A stretch of DNA of 64,000 nucleotides from contig NZ_AP022612.1 of the NCBI RefSeq assembly GCF_010729895.1, positions 4,960,001 to 5,024,000 on the forward strand, in the 5' to 3' direction. This stretch comes from Mycolicibacterium confluentis. GTDB taxonomy: Bacteria > Actinomycetota > Actinomycetes > Mycobacteriales > Mycobacteriaceae. A program made the translations under genes and the position numbers. The stretch's first letter is position 1. Every line of letters starts with the position of its first letter. Under the pieces are notes generated by a model that saw only the letters and a program-made list of their open reading frames with translations, was not told where the DNA came from and did not search any database. Shown here piece by piece: positions 51,501 through 58,829 of this stretch.

Positions 51501-52485
51501 CCTTCAGCGCATCGGCGGTGTCCCGGATCTCCCGCTCCCCGGAGAGGAAGACCAGGATGTCACCGGGCGGTTCGGCCTGCAGTTCCTCGACAGCGTCGAT
51601 GACGGCTTCGGTCTGATCGCGCAGTTCGGTGCGGACGATCTCGTGGTCGGGATCGTCGGGGTCGTCGTCGGTCGAACTCGGCACCGCGACCTCCAGAGGC
51701 CGGTACCGGATCTCGACGGGATAGGTGCGCCCGGACACCTCGACGATCGGAGCGTCGCCGAAATGCGCCGCGAACCGCTCGGGTTCGATGGTCGCCGACG
51801 TGACGATCACCTTGAGGTCGGGGCGGCGTGGCAGAAGCTGGCGCAGGTAGCCGAGCAGGAAGTCGATGTTGAGGCTGCGCTCGTGGGCCTCGTCGAGGAT
51901 CAGCGTGTCGTAGCGCAGCAGGCGCCGGTCGCGCTGGATCTCGGCGAGCAGTCGACCGTCGGTCATCAGCTTGACCAGGGTGCGATCGCTGACCTCGTCG
52001 GTGAACCGGACCGAGTACCCGACGACATCGCCCAATGGCGTGCCCAACTCGTCGGCGATCCGCTGCGCCACGGTGCGCGCGGCCAGCCGGCGAGGCTGGG
52101 TGTGCCCGATGGTCCCGCGGACTCCGCGCCCGAGGTCCAGGCACAGCTTCGGCAACTGGGTGGTCTTGCCCGACCCGGTCTCGCCCGCGACGACCACGAC
52201 CTGATGGTCGTTCAGCGCCGCGGCCAACTGGTCGCGATGAGCGCTGACCGGCAGATCCGGGTAGGTCACCACCGGCACGGCGGCCCTGCGCGTGGCGATC
52301 AGGCGCTCGGCGGACTCGACCTGCGCGGTCAACCGCGCGACCTGGTCGGGAGTGGCCTCGCGCAGCCCCTTGAACCGGCGCGCGAGACGCGCCGCGTCGC
52401 GGAAGGTCAGATCGTCGAGGCGGGCCCGGAGTTGACGTATCTCGCCACGCGCCGAGGACGGCGAGGGTGATGACGGCTCGGACAC
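48547..52485 (-). CDS. hrpA: ATP-dependent RNA helicase HrpA
   Basis: A 1312-residue DEAH-box helicase, the full length of HrpA. Helicase motifs are GETGSGKT at 101-108 (I), QPRRLAART (Ia), DEAH at 198-201 (II), SATIE (III) and QRAGRSGRTAPG (VI), then winged-helix/HA2, OB-fold and the long HrpA-specific C-terminal region. HrpA processes mRNA and resolves stalled ribosomes in other bacteria. The GTG start at 52485 directly abuts the stop of the MTHFR-like gene (TGA then GTG), so the pair is cotranscribed. Confidence 0.96.
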   Translation of the reverse strand: MSEPSSPSPSSARGEIRQLRARLDDLTFRDAARLARRFKGLREATPDQVARLTAQVESAERLIATRRAAVPVVTYPDLPVSAHRDQLAAALNDHQVVVVAGETGSGKTTQLPKLCLDLGRGVRGTIGHTQPRRLAARTVAQRIADELGTPLGDVVGYSVRFTDEVSDRTLVKLMTDGRLLAEIQRDRRLLRYDTLILDEAHERSLNIDFLLGYLRQLLPRRPDLKVIVTSATIEPERFAAHFGDAPIVEVSGRTYPVEIRYRPLEVAVPSSTDDDPDDPDHEIVRTELRDQTEAVIDAVEELQAEPPGDILVFLSGEREIRDTADALKGLHNTEVLPLYARLSTAEQQKVFAPHTGRRVVLATNVAETSLTVPGIRYVVDPGTARISRYSRRTKVQRLPIEPVSQASAAQRAGRSGRTAPGVCIRLYSEQDFESRPRYTDPEILRTNLAAVILQMSALGLGEIESFPFLDPPDRRSIRDGVQLLQELGAFDGRGEITSVGRRLAQLPVDPRLGRMILAADEQGCVREVLVLAAALSIPDPRERPADQEEAARQKHARFADEHSDFMSFLNLWNYIVEQRKSLSSSAFRRTCRQEFLHYLRIREWQDLVGQLRSIAAGLGIATGSPEDEPADPNRIHAALTAGLLSHIGLREGETREYQGARNSRFVLAPGSVLTKRPPRWLVVADLVETSRVYGRIAARIEPEAVEKIAGDLVQRTYSEPHWDARRGSATAFERVTLYGLPLVVKRRVGYADIDPVVSRELFIRHALVDGDWQTKHHFFRDNAKLREDLAEVEERARRRDLVVTDDDIYALYDARIPAEVVSARHFDGWWRKQRQRTPDLLTFTREELLRTADGGDHPDTWHADDVALPLTYRFEPGAEDDGVTVHVPVEVLARLGGDAFAWQVPALREELITALIRSLPKDLRRNFVPAPDTARAVLPHLNPGSEPLLDALQRVLRQRTGVLVPISAFDLDKLPPHLRVTFAVESGDGEEVARGKNLEVLREKLAGTTQRAVERAVDEAIEGGVARSGLRGWPADLPTLPRTVESTSSGQPVRGYPALVDAGSVVDIRVFPTPVEQTAAMAAGTRRLLRLNVSSPVKAIERQLDTRRKLTLGSNPDGSLQALLEDCADAAIDTLVTAPAWSESEFAQLREKVAGALVRVTGDVLTRVERVLTAWHDVQVALPTTPSPAQAEAIADIREQLDNLVPAGFVAATGAARLGDLTRYLLAIGRRLERLPHGLGADRERMARVHAVQDAYDDLRQALSPSRADAQDVRDIARQIEELRVSLWAQQLGTPRPVSEQRILRAIDAVVR

Positions 52486-53382
52486 TCAGTCGAGGGTAGG
52501 CGGCGACCAGTGCGCCAGCATGTCTGCGAACGTGTCGAATGCGGCCTTGTTGACGCCGTATGTGGCCTCGAAGTGGATGCTCAGCGGGAAGCCGAGTTCC
52601 CCGACGCCGTCGACGACGCGTTTGTACAGGTCCGTCATCATCTTCCGGCGAGGCGCTGGTTCGGCTGCGGCCAGTCGTTTGACGAAGTCCTGCTCGGCGG
52701 CGACCGCCGCGTTGCCCGGGTCCTGGATCAGCCAGTTGATCAGGCCGATCCTGCTCTCAACAGCAGGCACGAACCCGAAGGACAACAGGATCTCCGGACG
52801 GTGCTCGTTCTGCGCCGCGAACGTCGTCAGGAAGTCGACAATGGTGTCGGAATACAGCAACTGCGTCATGCCGTAGGTGGCGCCGCGGTCGCATTTGAAG
52901 CCGAATCGGCCCTGTTCGCCCTCGCGGGTCGGGATCAGGATCGCACCCCGGTTGGGGACCACGTCGTCATAGAGGGACAGCGCATCGGTGGGCGCGACGC
53001 CGGATCCCTCGCCGTCGGCCATCGTCCGCGGCACGCCGACGAAGGAGATGCCCTCCATACCGGACTCGCGCAGTTCCACCAGGCGCTGCCGCAGCGTGGC
53101 CTCGTCGAGGAACGCGGTGACCTGCGTGCACAGGCCTTTGACGCCCGGCAGTAGCGGCTTGATGATCTGCCAGAAGTCCAGGACGTCCATCTTGGGCTTC
53201 ATCTCGACCGGGCGACCGTCGTCCTCTTCGATCATGCCCGGGATCATCACGTGCCGAACCCGGCCCTCCAGGCCCGCCGAGGCCGAGCACTCCAGGACCT
53301 TCTGCGCGTCCTCGATCGCCCGCTCATGCCCGTGCTCGACATTCGGCGGCACGAGTTCGAGCGCGACGGTACTCAACGTCAC
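52486..53382 (-). CDS. Methylenetetrahydrofolate-reductase-like TIM-barrel protein
   Basis: A 298-residue protein of the MTHFR-like superfamily. Recognisable parts are TLSTVALELVPPNVEHGHE at the start, VRHVMIPGMIEEDDGRP, GMEGISFVGVPRTMADGEG and GRFGFKCDRGATYGMTQLLYSD. It lacks the classical MetF wording, but mycobacteria are known to use divergent MTHFR proteins of this kind. The GTG at 53382 is chosen because GAGGAG stands 7 nt before it; a longer frame is not supported. It is transcribed with hrpA, whose start follows the stop without a gap. It diverges from the CobW-like gene. Confidence 0.78.
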   Translation of the reverse strand: MTLSTVALELVPPNVEHGHERAIEDAQKVLECSASAGLEGRVRHVMIPGMIEEDDGRPVEMKPKMDVLDFWQIIKPLLPGVKGLCTQVTAFLDEATLRQRLVELRESGMEGISFVGVPRTMADGEGSGVAPTDALSLYDDVVPNRGAILIPTREGEQGRFGFKCDRGATYGMTQLLYSDTIVDFLTTFAAQNEHRPEILLSFGFVPAVESRIGLINWLIQDPGNAAVAAEQDFVKRLAAAEPAPRRKMMTDLYKRVVDGVGELGFPLSIHFEATYGVNKAAFDTFADMLAHWSPPTLD

Positions 53383-53557
53383 AAACTGCTCCTCTACGCT
53401 GGCCGTCCCCGTTCGACCCTTCGCCACTCGGCCCTGCTCCCCCATGCGGCCGGCGAACGGCTTCAATGCAGACACCTTAGCGATAGGCGGCCGGGGGTTT
53501 CCTGCGAGGACCGCACGGGCCGGACCGGCTGGACCGATCTGCGAAGCTGTCTTCATC

Positions 53558-54571
53558 ATGACCGCGATACCCGTGATTGCACTGACGGGCCACCTCGGGG
53601 CCGGCAAGACCACCCTGCTCAACCACGTCCTACGCACGCCCGACGCCCGCATCGGTGTCGTGATCAACGACTTCGGCGACCTGAACGTCGACGCGTCGCT
53701 GGTCACCGGGCAGATCGACGAGCCCGCGTCGATCGCGGGTGGTTGCATCTGCTGCCTGCCCGACGAGGGTGGTCTCGACGAGGCGTTGGCCAAGCTCGCC
53801 AATCCGCGGCTGCGTCTGGACGCGATCATCGTGGAGGCCAGTGGACTGGCGGAGCCCATCGCGGTGTCCCGGCTCATCCGCTTCAGCGGTGTCGACAACA
53901 TCCGGCACGGCGGGGTGGTGGACGTCATCGACGCCGCGGCCCACTTCGACACGGTCGATCGCGACGCGACACCGCCGGCCCGCTACAGCGCGGCGTCGCT
54001 GGTGGTGGTCAACAAGATGGATCAGGTCCCCGAGGACGCCCGCGCCGACGCCTTGGCCCGCATCGAGGCCCGGGTCCGCGAGCGCAATCCCGACGCGCAC
54101 GTCGTCGCCGCCGTCGGGGCTCGGATCGACCCGAACATGCTGTTCGACGTCGCCGCACAGGACCCGGCCCCGGGCGAGCAGTTGACGTTCCGCGAACTGC
54201 TCGCCGACGCCGGGGACCACGACCATGTGCACGCCGCGTCGGTGACCGTGACCAGCACCGGTTGCGTCGATCCCGACGTCCTCTTCGACGTGCTGGAGAG
54301 CCCGCCGGCGGGCGTGTACCGAATCAAGGGCACCGTCGCCGTGCGGTACCGCGAGCGCGTGCGCAGCTACGTGGTCAATGTCGTGGGCCTGACGGTGCAC
54401 ATCGCGGAGGCGCAGACCGAGGCGACGCACAACAGCCTGGTGGCGATCGGCACCGATCTGGACATCGACGATGTCCGCGCCCGGATGGAGGAGGCCGTGC
54501 GCCCACTGGACGGGCCCGCGCCTGCGGCGGGGATCCGGCGCCTGCAGCGTCACCGTCGCCTGAGCATCTGA
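53558..54571 (+). CDS. CobW/COG0523 family GTPase (metal chaperone)
   Basis: A 337-residue G3E GTPase. The Walker A loop GHLGAGKT is at residues 11-18, the metal-binding GGCICC at 61-66 (C63, C65, C66), VEASGLAEP and the base-specificity motif NKMD follow, and a CobW C-terminal domain ends the protein. The CxCC motif binds zinc or cobalt, and members deliver metal to enzymes or help under metal starvation. No Zur box or other operator was found upstream. Neighbours (CopC-like, DUF808) suggest a metal or membrane-stress context. Confidence 0.92.
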   Translation: MTAIPVIALTGHLGAGKTTLLNHVLRTPDARIGVVINDFGDLNVDASLVTGQIDEPASIAGGCICCLPDEGGLDEALAKLANPRLRLDAIIVEASGLAEPIAVSRLIRFSGVDNIRHGGVVDVIDAAAHFDTVDRDATPPARYSAASLVVVNKMDQVPEDARADALARIEARVRERNPDAHVVAAVGARIDPNMLFDVAAQDPAPGEQLTFRELLADAGDHDHVHAASVTVTSTGCVDPDVLFDVLESPPAGVYRIKGTVAVRYRERVRSYVVNVVGLTVHIAEAQTEATHNSLVAIGTDLDIDDVRARMEEAVRPLDGPAPAAGIRRLQRHRRLSI

Positions 54572-54594
54572 GGTGGCCTGACAGACTTGTCGGC

Positions 54595-55167
54595 ATGAAC
54601 ACCGTCGCCCATCTGCGCGCCGTGGCAGCAGTTCTCCTGAGCGTGATCGTGGCGCTGATGCTCTCCGCCGCCCCGGCTGGCGCGCATGCCGCGCTCAGCA
54701 GCAGCGATCCGGCCGCCGACGCGCGCCTGGCCGCCGCTCCTCGGGTCGTCACGCTGACGTTCAACGAACCTGTGCAGCAGCAGTTCTCGACCGTGGTCGT
54801 GACCGGGCCGCAGGGCCGCAACCACGTCGTGGGTGACCCGGCGGTCGCCGGTCGCGAGGTCCGGGCCACCCTCGACGCCCTGGACGGCAACGGCACCTAC
54901 ACGGTCGCCTACCGCGTGGTGTCCGCCGACGGCCATCCCGTGTCGGGGAAGTACGACTTCCAGCTCAGCGCGCCAACACCGACGACCACGTCTGCTTCCA
55001 CGCCAGCGCCGGAGACGACGGCCCCGAGCACGTCAGACGACGCCTCGGGTGGCGTGACGCCCTGGCCATTCGTCGCGGGTGCGGCGGTTCTGGTGGTGCT
55101 GATAGTGGCCGCGGTCTGGCTTCGAGGGCGCCGCGGAGCCGGAGCCGACACCGACGACGACAGGTAG
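54595..55167 (+). CDS. CopC-domain copper-binding exported protein
   Basis: A 190-residue membrane-anchored exported protein. A signal peptide (VAHLRAVAAVLLSVIVALML... AAPAGAH) ends in AHAALSSSDPAADARL, the CopC N-terminus whose histidine is the copper ligand after cleavage. The second typical site, VVSADGHPVSGKYDF, is present. A Thr/Ser/Pro-rich linker leads to one C-terminal helix (FVAGAAVLVVLIVAAVWLR), placing the domain outside the membrane. It follows the CobW gene by 23 nt. Role: copper binding or transfer, often with a CopD partner, absent here. Confidence 0.9.
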   Translation: MNTVAHLRAVAAVLLSVIVALMLSAAPAGAHAALSSSDPAADARLAAAPRVVTLTFNEPVQQQFSTVVVTGPQGRNHVVGDPAVAGREVRATLDALDGNGTYTVAYRVVSADGHPVSGKYDFQLSAPTPTTTSASTPAPETTAPSTSDDASGGVTPWPFVAGAAVLVVLIVAAVWLRGRRGAGADTDDDR

Positions 55168-55191
55168 CGTGGCGCGCATGGTGGTGACGCG

Positions 55192-56130
55192 GTGAGCGCT
55201 GGGCTGTTCGGGCTGCTCGATGATGTGGCTGCGCTCGCGCGCCTGGCCGCGGCGTCGGTCGACGACATCGGCGCCGCCGCAGGCAAGGCGACCGCCAAGG
55301 CCGCCGGTGTGGTCATCGACGACACCGCGGTGACGCCGCAGTACGTGCACGGAATCGCCGCGGAACGCGAGTTGCCGATCATCAAGAAGATCGCGATCGG
55401 GTCGCTGCGCAACAAGCTGATCTTCATCCTGCCCGCGGCGCTGCTGCTCAGTCAGTTCGTGCCGTGGCTTCTGACCCCCATCCTGATGCTCGGTGCCACC
55501 TACCTGTGCTTCGAGGGCGCCGAGAAGGTGTGGGGCTGGATCCGGGGGCACGACGCCCACAGCGCGCCGGCCGCGGCGGTCGGCGGCGACGCCGAGAAGT
55601 TCATGGTGACCGGCGCGATCCGCACGGACTTCATCCTGTCCGCCGAGATCATGGTCATCGCGCTCAACGAGGTGGCCGACCAGCCGTTCCTCCCTCGCCT
55701 GATCATCCTGATCGTCGTCGCGCTGGTCATCACCGCCGCGGTGTACGGCGTCGTGGCAGGGATCGTCAAGATGGACGACATCGGCCTGCACCTGGCCGGA
55801 CGCGCGTCGACCTTCGCGCAGAAGATCGGCCGTGGCCTGGTGGCCGGCATGCCCAAGCTGCTCAACGCGCTGTCCATCATCGGCACAGTCGCGATGCTGT
55901 GGGTGGGCGGCCACATCCTTCTCGTCGGCACCGACACCCTCGGCTGGCACCCGCCGTACAGCGTCGTGCATCACCTCGAGGGTTATGTCGACCATGTGGC
56001 AGGCGTCGGCGGTGTGCTGGCCTGGCTGGTCAACACCGCGTCGTCCGCGGTCATCGGTCTGGTGGTCGGCGCCCTGGTGGCGCTGATCATGCACTTCCTG
56101 CCGTTTGGCAAGAAGAAGGCGTCGCACTGA
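55192..56130 (+). CDS. DUF808 (YedI-like) membrane protein
   Basis: A 312-residue membrane protein. The N-terminus SAGLFGLLDDVAALARLAAASVDDIGAAAGKAT, with VVIDDTAVTPQYV, is the hallmark of the DUF808 family; several hydrophobic helices follow (LIFILPAALLLSQFVPWLL, LIILIVVALVITAAVYGVV, AVIGLVVGALVALIMHFL). The function is not established. The GTG at 55192 is used, 24 nt after the CopC-like gene. It ends next to a group of gene remnants. Confidence 0.9.
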   Translation: MSAGLFGLLDDVAALARLAAASVDDIGAAAGKATAKAAGVVIDDTAVTPQYVHGIAAERELPIIKKIAIGSLRNKLIFILPAALLLSQFVPWLLTPILMLGATYLCFEGAEKVWGWIRGHDAHSAPAAAVGGDAEKFMVTGAIRTDFILSAEIMVIALNEVADQPFLPRLIILIVVALVITAAVYGVVAGIVKMDDIGLHLAGRASTFAQKIGRGLVAGMPKLLNALSIIGTVAMLWVGGHILLVGTDTLGWHPPYSVVHHLEGYVDHVAGVGGVLAWLVNTASSAVIGLVVGALVALIMHFLPFGKKKASH

Positions 56131-56140
56131 CGAGCGCCGG

Positions 56141-56371
56141 CTACAGGGCGTTGAACTCGATGTGCAGCTCGTTGAGTCCACGCATGATGAACGTCGGCTC
56201 ATAGGTGTAACTGCGCGAACCCGGTTTCCCGTGATGGGTGTCCGACACCCGGATGTCCTTCATCCGGTCCAGGATTCGGTTCAGTGAGATCCGGCCCTCA
56301 GTGCGGGCCAGCGGCGCGCCGGGGCATGAGTGCGCCCCGCGGATGAACGCGATGTGTTCGCGCACGTTCAC
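56141..56371 (-). pseudogene. Cytochrome P450 3'-terminal fragment
   Basis: Only about 75 residues survive, corresponding to the last sixth of a P450: HIAFIRGAHSCPGAPLAR contains the intact haem-ligand loop, followed by SLNRILDRMKDIRVSD and YEPTFIMRGLNELHIEF. The same region of the complete P450 at 420-1709 aligns without gaps. All upstream parts (I-helix, ExxR) are missing; the frame breaks off near 56369, where an MCE-type sequence begins on the other strand. It cannot form a functional enzyme. Confidence 0.9.
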
Positions 56372-56660
56372 CCGTCAGCACGCGACGGGACCGTACCCGT
56401 TCGACCCGAATCTGATCGCTCAGGGCAGTCCACCAGACCGGCAGGTGCCGGGACATGAACGCATCTTCGGTCCCATCGAAGGCACTCCGCGGCCGCCCGC
56501 GGCACCGCCCGACCCGGCCGCGGCGTCGGCGCTCCCACCGAACCCAGTCCCCGAGGCCGGAGTCGCGATGTACGACCCCACCACCGGGCGCGTCGCCGGC
56601 CCCGACGGCACCGTCTTCGAACAGAACGATCTCAACTCCGCCGGGGCACCCAAGTCCTGA
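56370..56660 (+). pseudogene. MCE-family protein, C-terminal fragment
   Basis: About 95 residues matching the C-terminal tail of mycobacterial MCE (mammalian cell entry) proteins: TRQHATGPYPFDPNLIAQG, IFGPIEGTPRPP, a proline/alanine-rich stretch, then AMYDPTTGRVAGPDG and FEQNDLNSAGAPKS. The MlaD domain and N-terminal membrane segment are absent, and no start codon belongs to the segment. The fragment begins at the exact point where the P450 remnant on the opposite strand ends, indicating a deletion or rearrangement junction near 56370. Confidence 0.85.
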
Positions 56661-56676
56661 GAGGACCTCGTCTTCG

Positions 56677-56994
56677 CTGGGCCGAAACCGTGAGTGCACG
56701 ACCTTCCAGGACTGCACCGGCACGATCACCAGCGATCAGTGCTGGACGGCCGACCTGATTCTCCGCAGCTTGAAGTGGAGCGCGAAGCGCACTGTGCCAC
56801 AGTGGATACCGTGTCCGGACGGCACCTTCGCCGACGGCCAGCAGACCTTCACCTTCTGGGCCAGGCGCGGGGACGCCTCCGACGGGCTGGACCGGCTCTC
56901 CGGTTGGAACACGACACTGGGCCCCAGTGGCGCATGCGGGGTCAACCGGAATCTTGAGATCCGGATTCCGTTCACGCTCACCAGGATTGGGTGA
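56677..56994 (+). pseudogene. Fragment of a secreted protein (C-terminal domain)
   Basis: Roughly 105 codons with no start codon in reach. The segment CTTFQDCTGTITSDQCW, WIPCPDGTFADGQQTFTFWA and GPSGACGVNRNLEIRIPFTLTRIG looks like the disulphide-rich C-terminus of a mycobacterial exported protein (four cysteine pairs could form). It follows the MCE fragment by 16 nt in a different frame. I regard it as a remnant of a third gene; a very short peptide starting at an unusual codon cannot be fully excluded. Confidence 0.65.
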
Positions 56995-57006
56995 GGCTCG
57001 GGAAGG

Positions 57007-57834
57007 TCAGGCGACAGGCCGCGCGGGTGTCTGCGCCTCGGCCCGCGCCAACAGGCTGAGCAGTGGGGCTCCCCACGCGTGTGCGCCGCTGGCCGCCGGT
57101 GCATAGGCGGTGTGGACCTCGACGCTGGCGGGCGACACTTCGTCGCTGTCGGGGTCGTAGTCGCACACTGGGTCGCCCACATCGCACACGCTGATGGTGC
57201 GCGCACCCACCGCGGGCGGTAGGGGCGAAGTGTTGGTGGAGGCCAGGAAGGAGTGTTCCTGCGCCACGCCCTTGCCCAGTCCTGGCGAGTAAGCCGTCGA
57301 CCCCATCTTGATGGTCGTGTCGCCGGGCAGGCGGTCACCGTCGGCGATCAGCAGGGCCGCCGCAAGCTGCGGGTGGTCGGCGATGTCGTACAGGTTGCGG
57401 TGGACGATCATGGCGCCCTGCGAATACCCCGCGAGCACCACCAACGTGTCAGGGCAGCGCTCAGTGAAGGCCTCGAACTGTTCCGCGGTGGCATCCGTGC
57501 CCTCATCGACGCTGCCCAGGAAATCCAGCCAGCCGCCGATTCCGCCTTCCAACGGCACCGGAGCCGCGGGATACCGCACCGCCTCGGCCGTGATGGTTCG
57601 GCCGCTTGCCACCACGGTCATCCGCACCTGCTGATAGGTCTGGTAGACCACATCTCCCATACCGTCGTTGACGGCCAGCTTCGCACCGTCACGCTGGCCG
57701 GAACCCGCCGCGCCGATCCAGTGGAAGTCGGCACACGAGGGGTCGGTGGGGGCTGCCGTCGCGGTGCCGCAGGTCCACACGCCCACAGCGACGGCCGCAG
57801 CCAACGCAGCCGCCCTGAATCGCCTCGCCACCAC
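57007..57834 (-). CDS. Cutinase-like secreted serine hydrolase
   Basis: A 275-residue exported hydrolase. A signal peptide (FRAAALAAAVAVGVWTCGTATA) precedes the mature part. The nucleophile elbow GYSQG, the aspartate in SVCDVGDPVCDYD and the histidine in VHTAYAP follow cutinase order, with cysteines flanking the Asp loop. Mycobacterial cutinase-like proteins cleave acyl esters or act as phospholipases/thioesterases outside the cell. The GTG at 57834 is chosen because GGAGGG precedes it; a GTG at 57846 is the longer option. Confidence 0.88.
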   Translation of the reverse strand: MVARRFRAAALAAAVAVGVWTCGTATAAPTDPSCADFHWIGAAGSGQRDGAKLAVNDGMGDVVYQTYQQVRMTVVASGRTITAEAVRYPAAPVPLEGGIGGWLDFLGSVDEGTDATAEQFEAFTERCPDTLVVLAGYSQGAMIVHRNLYDIADHPQLAAALLIADGDRLPGDTTIKMGSTAYSPGLGKGVAQEHSFLASTNTSPLPPAVGARTISVCDVGDPVCDYDPDSDEVSPASVEVHTAYAPAASGAHAWGAPLLSLLARAEAQTPARPVA

Positions 57835-57939
57835 AGTTCCCTCCACAGGTGTCCTTCCCGCCGGCCGCCCTTGACCCGGCAGCCGCCTCAGGAGGTGAAT
57901 CGCGGCGGTGGCGGGCGCTCGTTACACCTCAGGCGGAGG

Positions 57940-57974
57940 GATGGCCGCCCCGCTTGAGTGGCGGGACGGCCATC
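57940..57974 (-). terminator. Terminator of the pentapeptide-repeat gene
   Basis: Arms 57940-57953 and 57961-57974 pair over 14 bp with one mismatch and a 7-nt loop (TTGAGTG). The hairpin starts 8 bp past the stop codon of the 57983-58546 gene when read on the minus strand. Confidence 0.78.
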
Positions 57975-57982
57975 GCCACAGG

Positions 57983-58546
57983 TCAGGCCTCCGGAATGAC
58001 CCAGTGACCCGGGGCCTCATCGAAGAACGGGTTGACGAAGCCGTTCACCGTGGGCATCTTCTTCAGCTGCCCGGGCGGGATTCCGAAGAAGGGGTTGGCA
58101 ACGCCGTTGATGAACGGTGCATTCTTCAACTGCCCGGGCGGGATGTGTGCGTCGACCGGCAATCGGAAGAGGTCACCCAGTCCCGGGAACCTCACGACGG
58201 GCACGTCCACATCGGGCAGGTTCACGGCAGGGACATTGACGTCCGGAAGATTCACGTCGGGAACGTTGACATCAGGAACGTTCACGCCCGGCAGGTTCAC
58301 GTCGGGAACGTTCACACCCGGCACATTCACATCAGGAACGTTCACACCCGGCAGGTTCACGTCGGGAACGTTCACACCCGGCAGGTTCACATCAGGAACC
58401 TTCACACCCGGCACATTCACACCGGGAATCGGCGGCGGGGGCGGCGCAACGGGATCGGCGTGTGCGAGGCCTGTTCCCAAACCCACCGCACCGAATCCCA
58501 GCGCGCCCGCCATTGTGGTGGTCACTGCGATTTTCTTGAGATTCAT
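57983..58546 (-). CDS. Secreted VPxVN pentapeptide-repeat protein
   Basis: A 187-residue exported protein. A signal peptide (MNLKKIAVTTTMAGAL... GLAHA) is followed by a proline run and about twenty tandem five-residue units of the type V-P-[GD]-V-[NK] alternating with L-P-[GD]-V-N (residues about 40-120). The C-terminal part holds two copies of a unit close to PPGQLK-xx-P-xx-NG-x-x-NPFF. The units contain no charged catalytic residues or cysteines, suggesting a structural or surface role such as an extended beta-solenoid. The ATG at 58546 is preceded by GGAGA. A hairpin terminates it. No function is known to me. Confidence 0.88.
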   Translation of the reverse strand: MNLKKIAVTTTMAGALGFGAVGLGTGLAHADPVAPPPPPIPGVNVPGVKVPDVNLPGVNVPDVNLPGVNVPDVNVPGVNVPDVNLPGVNVPDVNVPDVNLPDVNVPAVNLPDVDVPVVRFPGLGDLFRLPVDAHIPPGQLKNAPFINGVANPFFGIPPGQLKKMPTVNGFVNPFFDEAPGHWVIPEA

Positions 58547-58829
58547 GGTCTCTCCTTCGCCTTGTAGCACCGCGACGCTCACCCTTGTTTGGTGACGCGC
58601 GGCGTCTTGGTTTAGGAAATTGCTCGACCGCCGTCATGTCGGACGGTCGCACCGTCTCTGTACTGGACGGCAATGCAACACCTTGACCCCCCGATGTGTA
58701 TGTCGGATCCCGGCCCCCTCGGCGTTATCAGCCGGAGGGGAATCGAGCGCGATCGGACGCGCGAAACACTTGGTGAGCAGGCAATCCGCCGCGAAAAGAA
58801 AAATTGAGACCAGGCGAGAAACCGTGCTG
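58547..58829. other. Intergenic region upstream of the repeat-protein gene
   Basis: 283 bp between the NUDIX gene end and the repeat-protein start, both on the minus strand. An imperfect hairpin lies at 58714-58740 (CCCCTCGGC against GCCGGAGGGG). A minus-strand T-rich run (around 58799-58808) lies about 25 bp past the NUDIX stop. No gene is supported here. Confidence 0.5.

Noticed and set aside
58200..58430. Regular 15/30-bp DNA repeats that could suggest a CRISPR array.
   Set aside because: There are no unique spacers; the repeats are in frame and encode the pentapeptide array of a signal-peptide protein.
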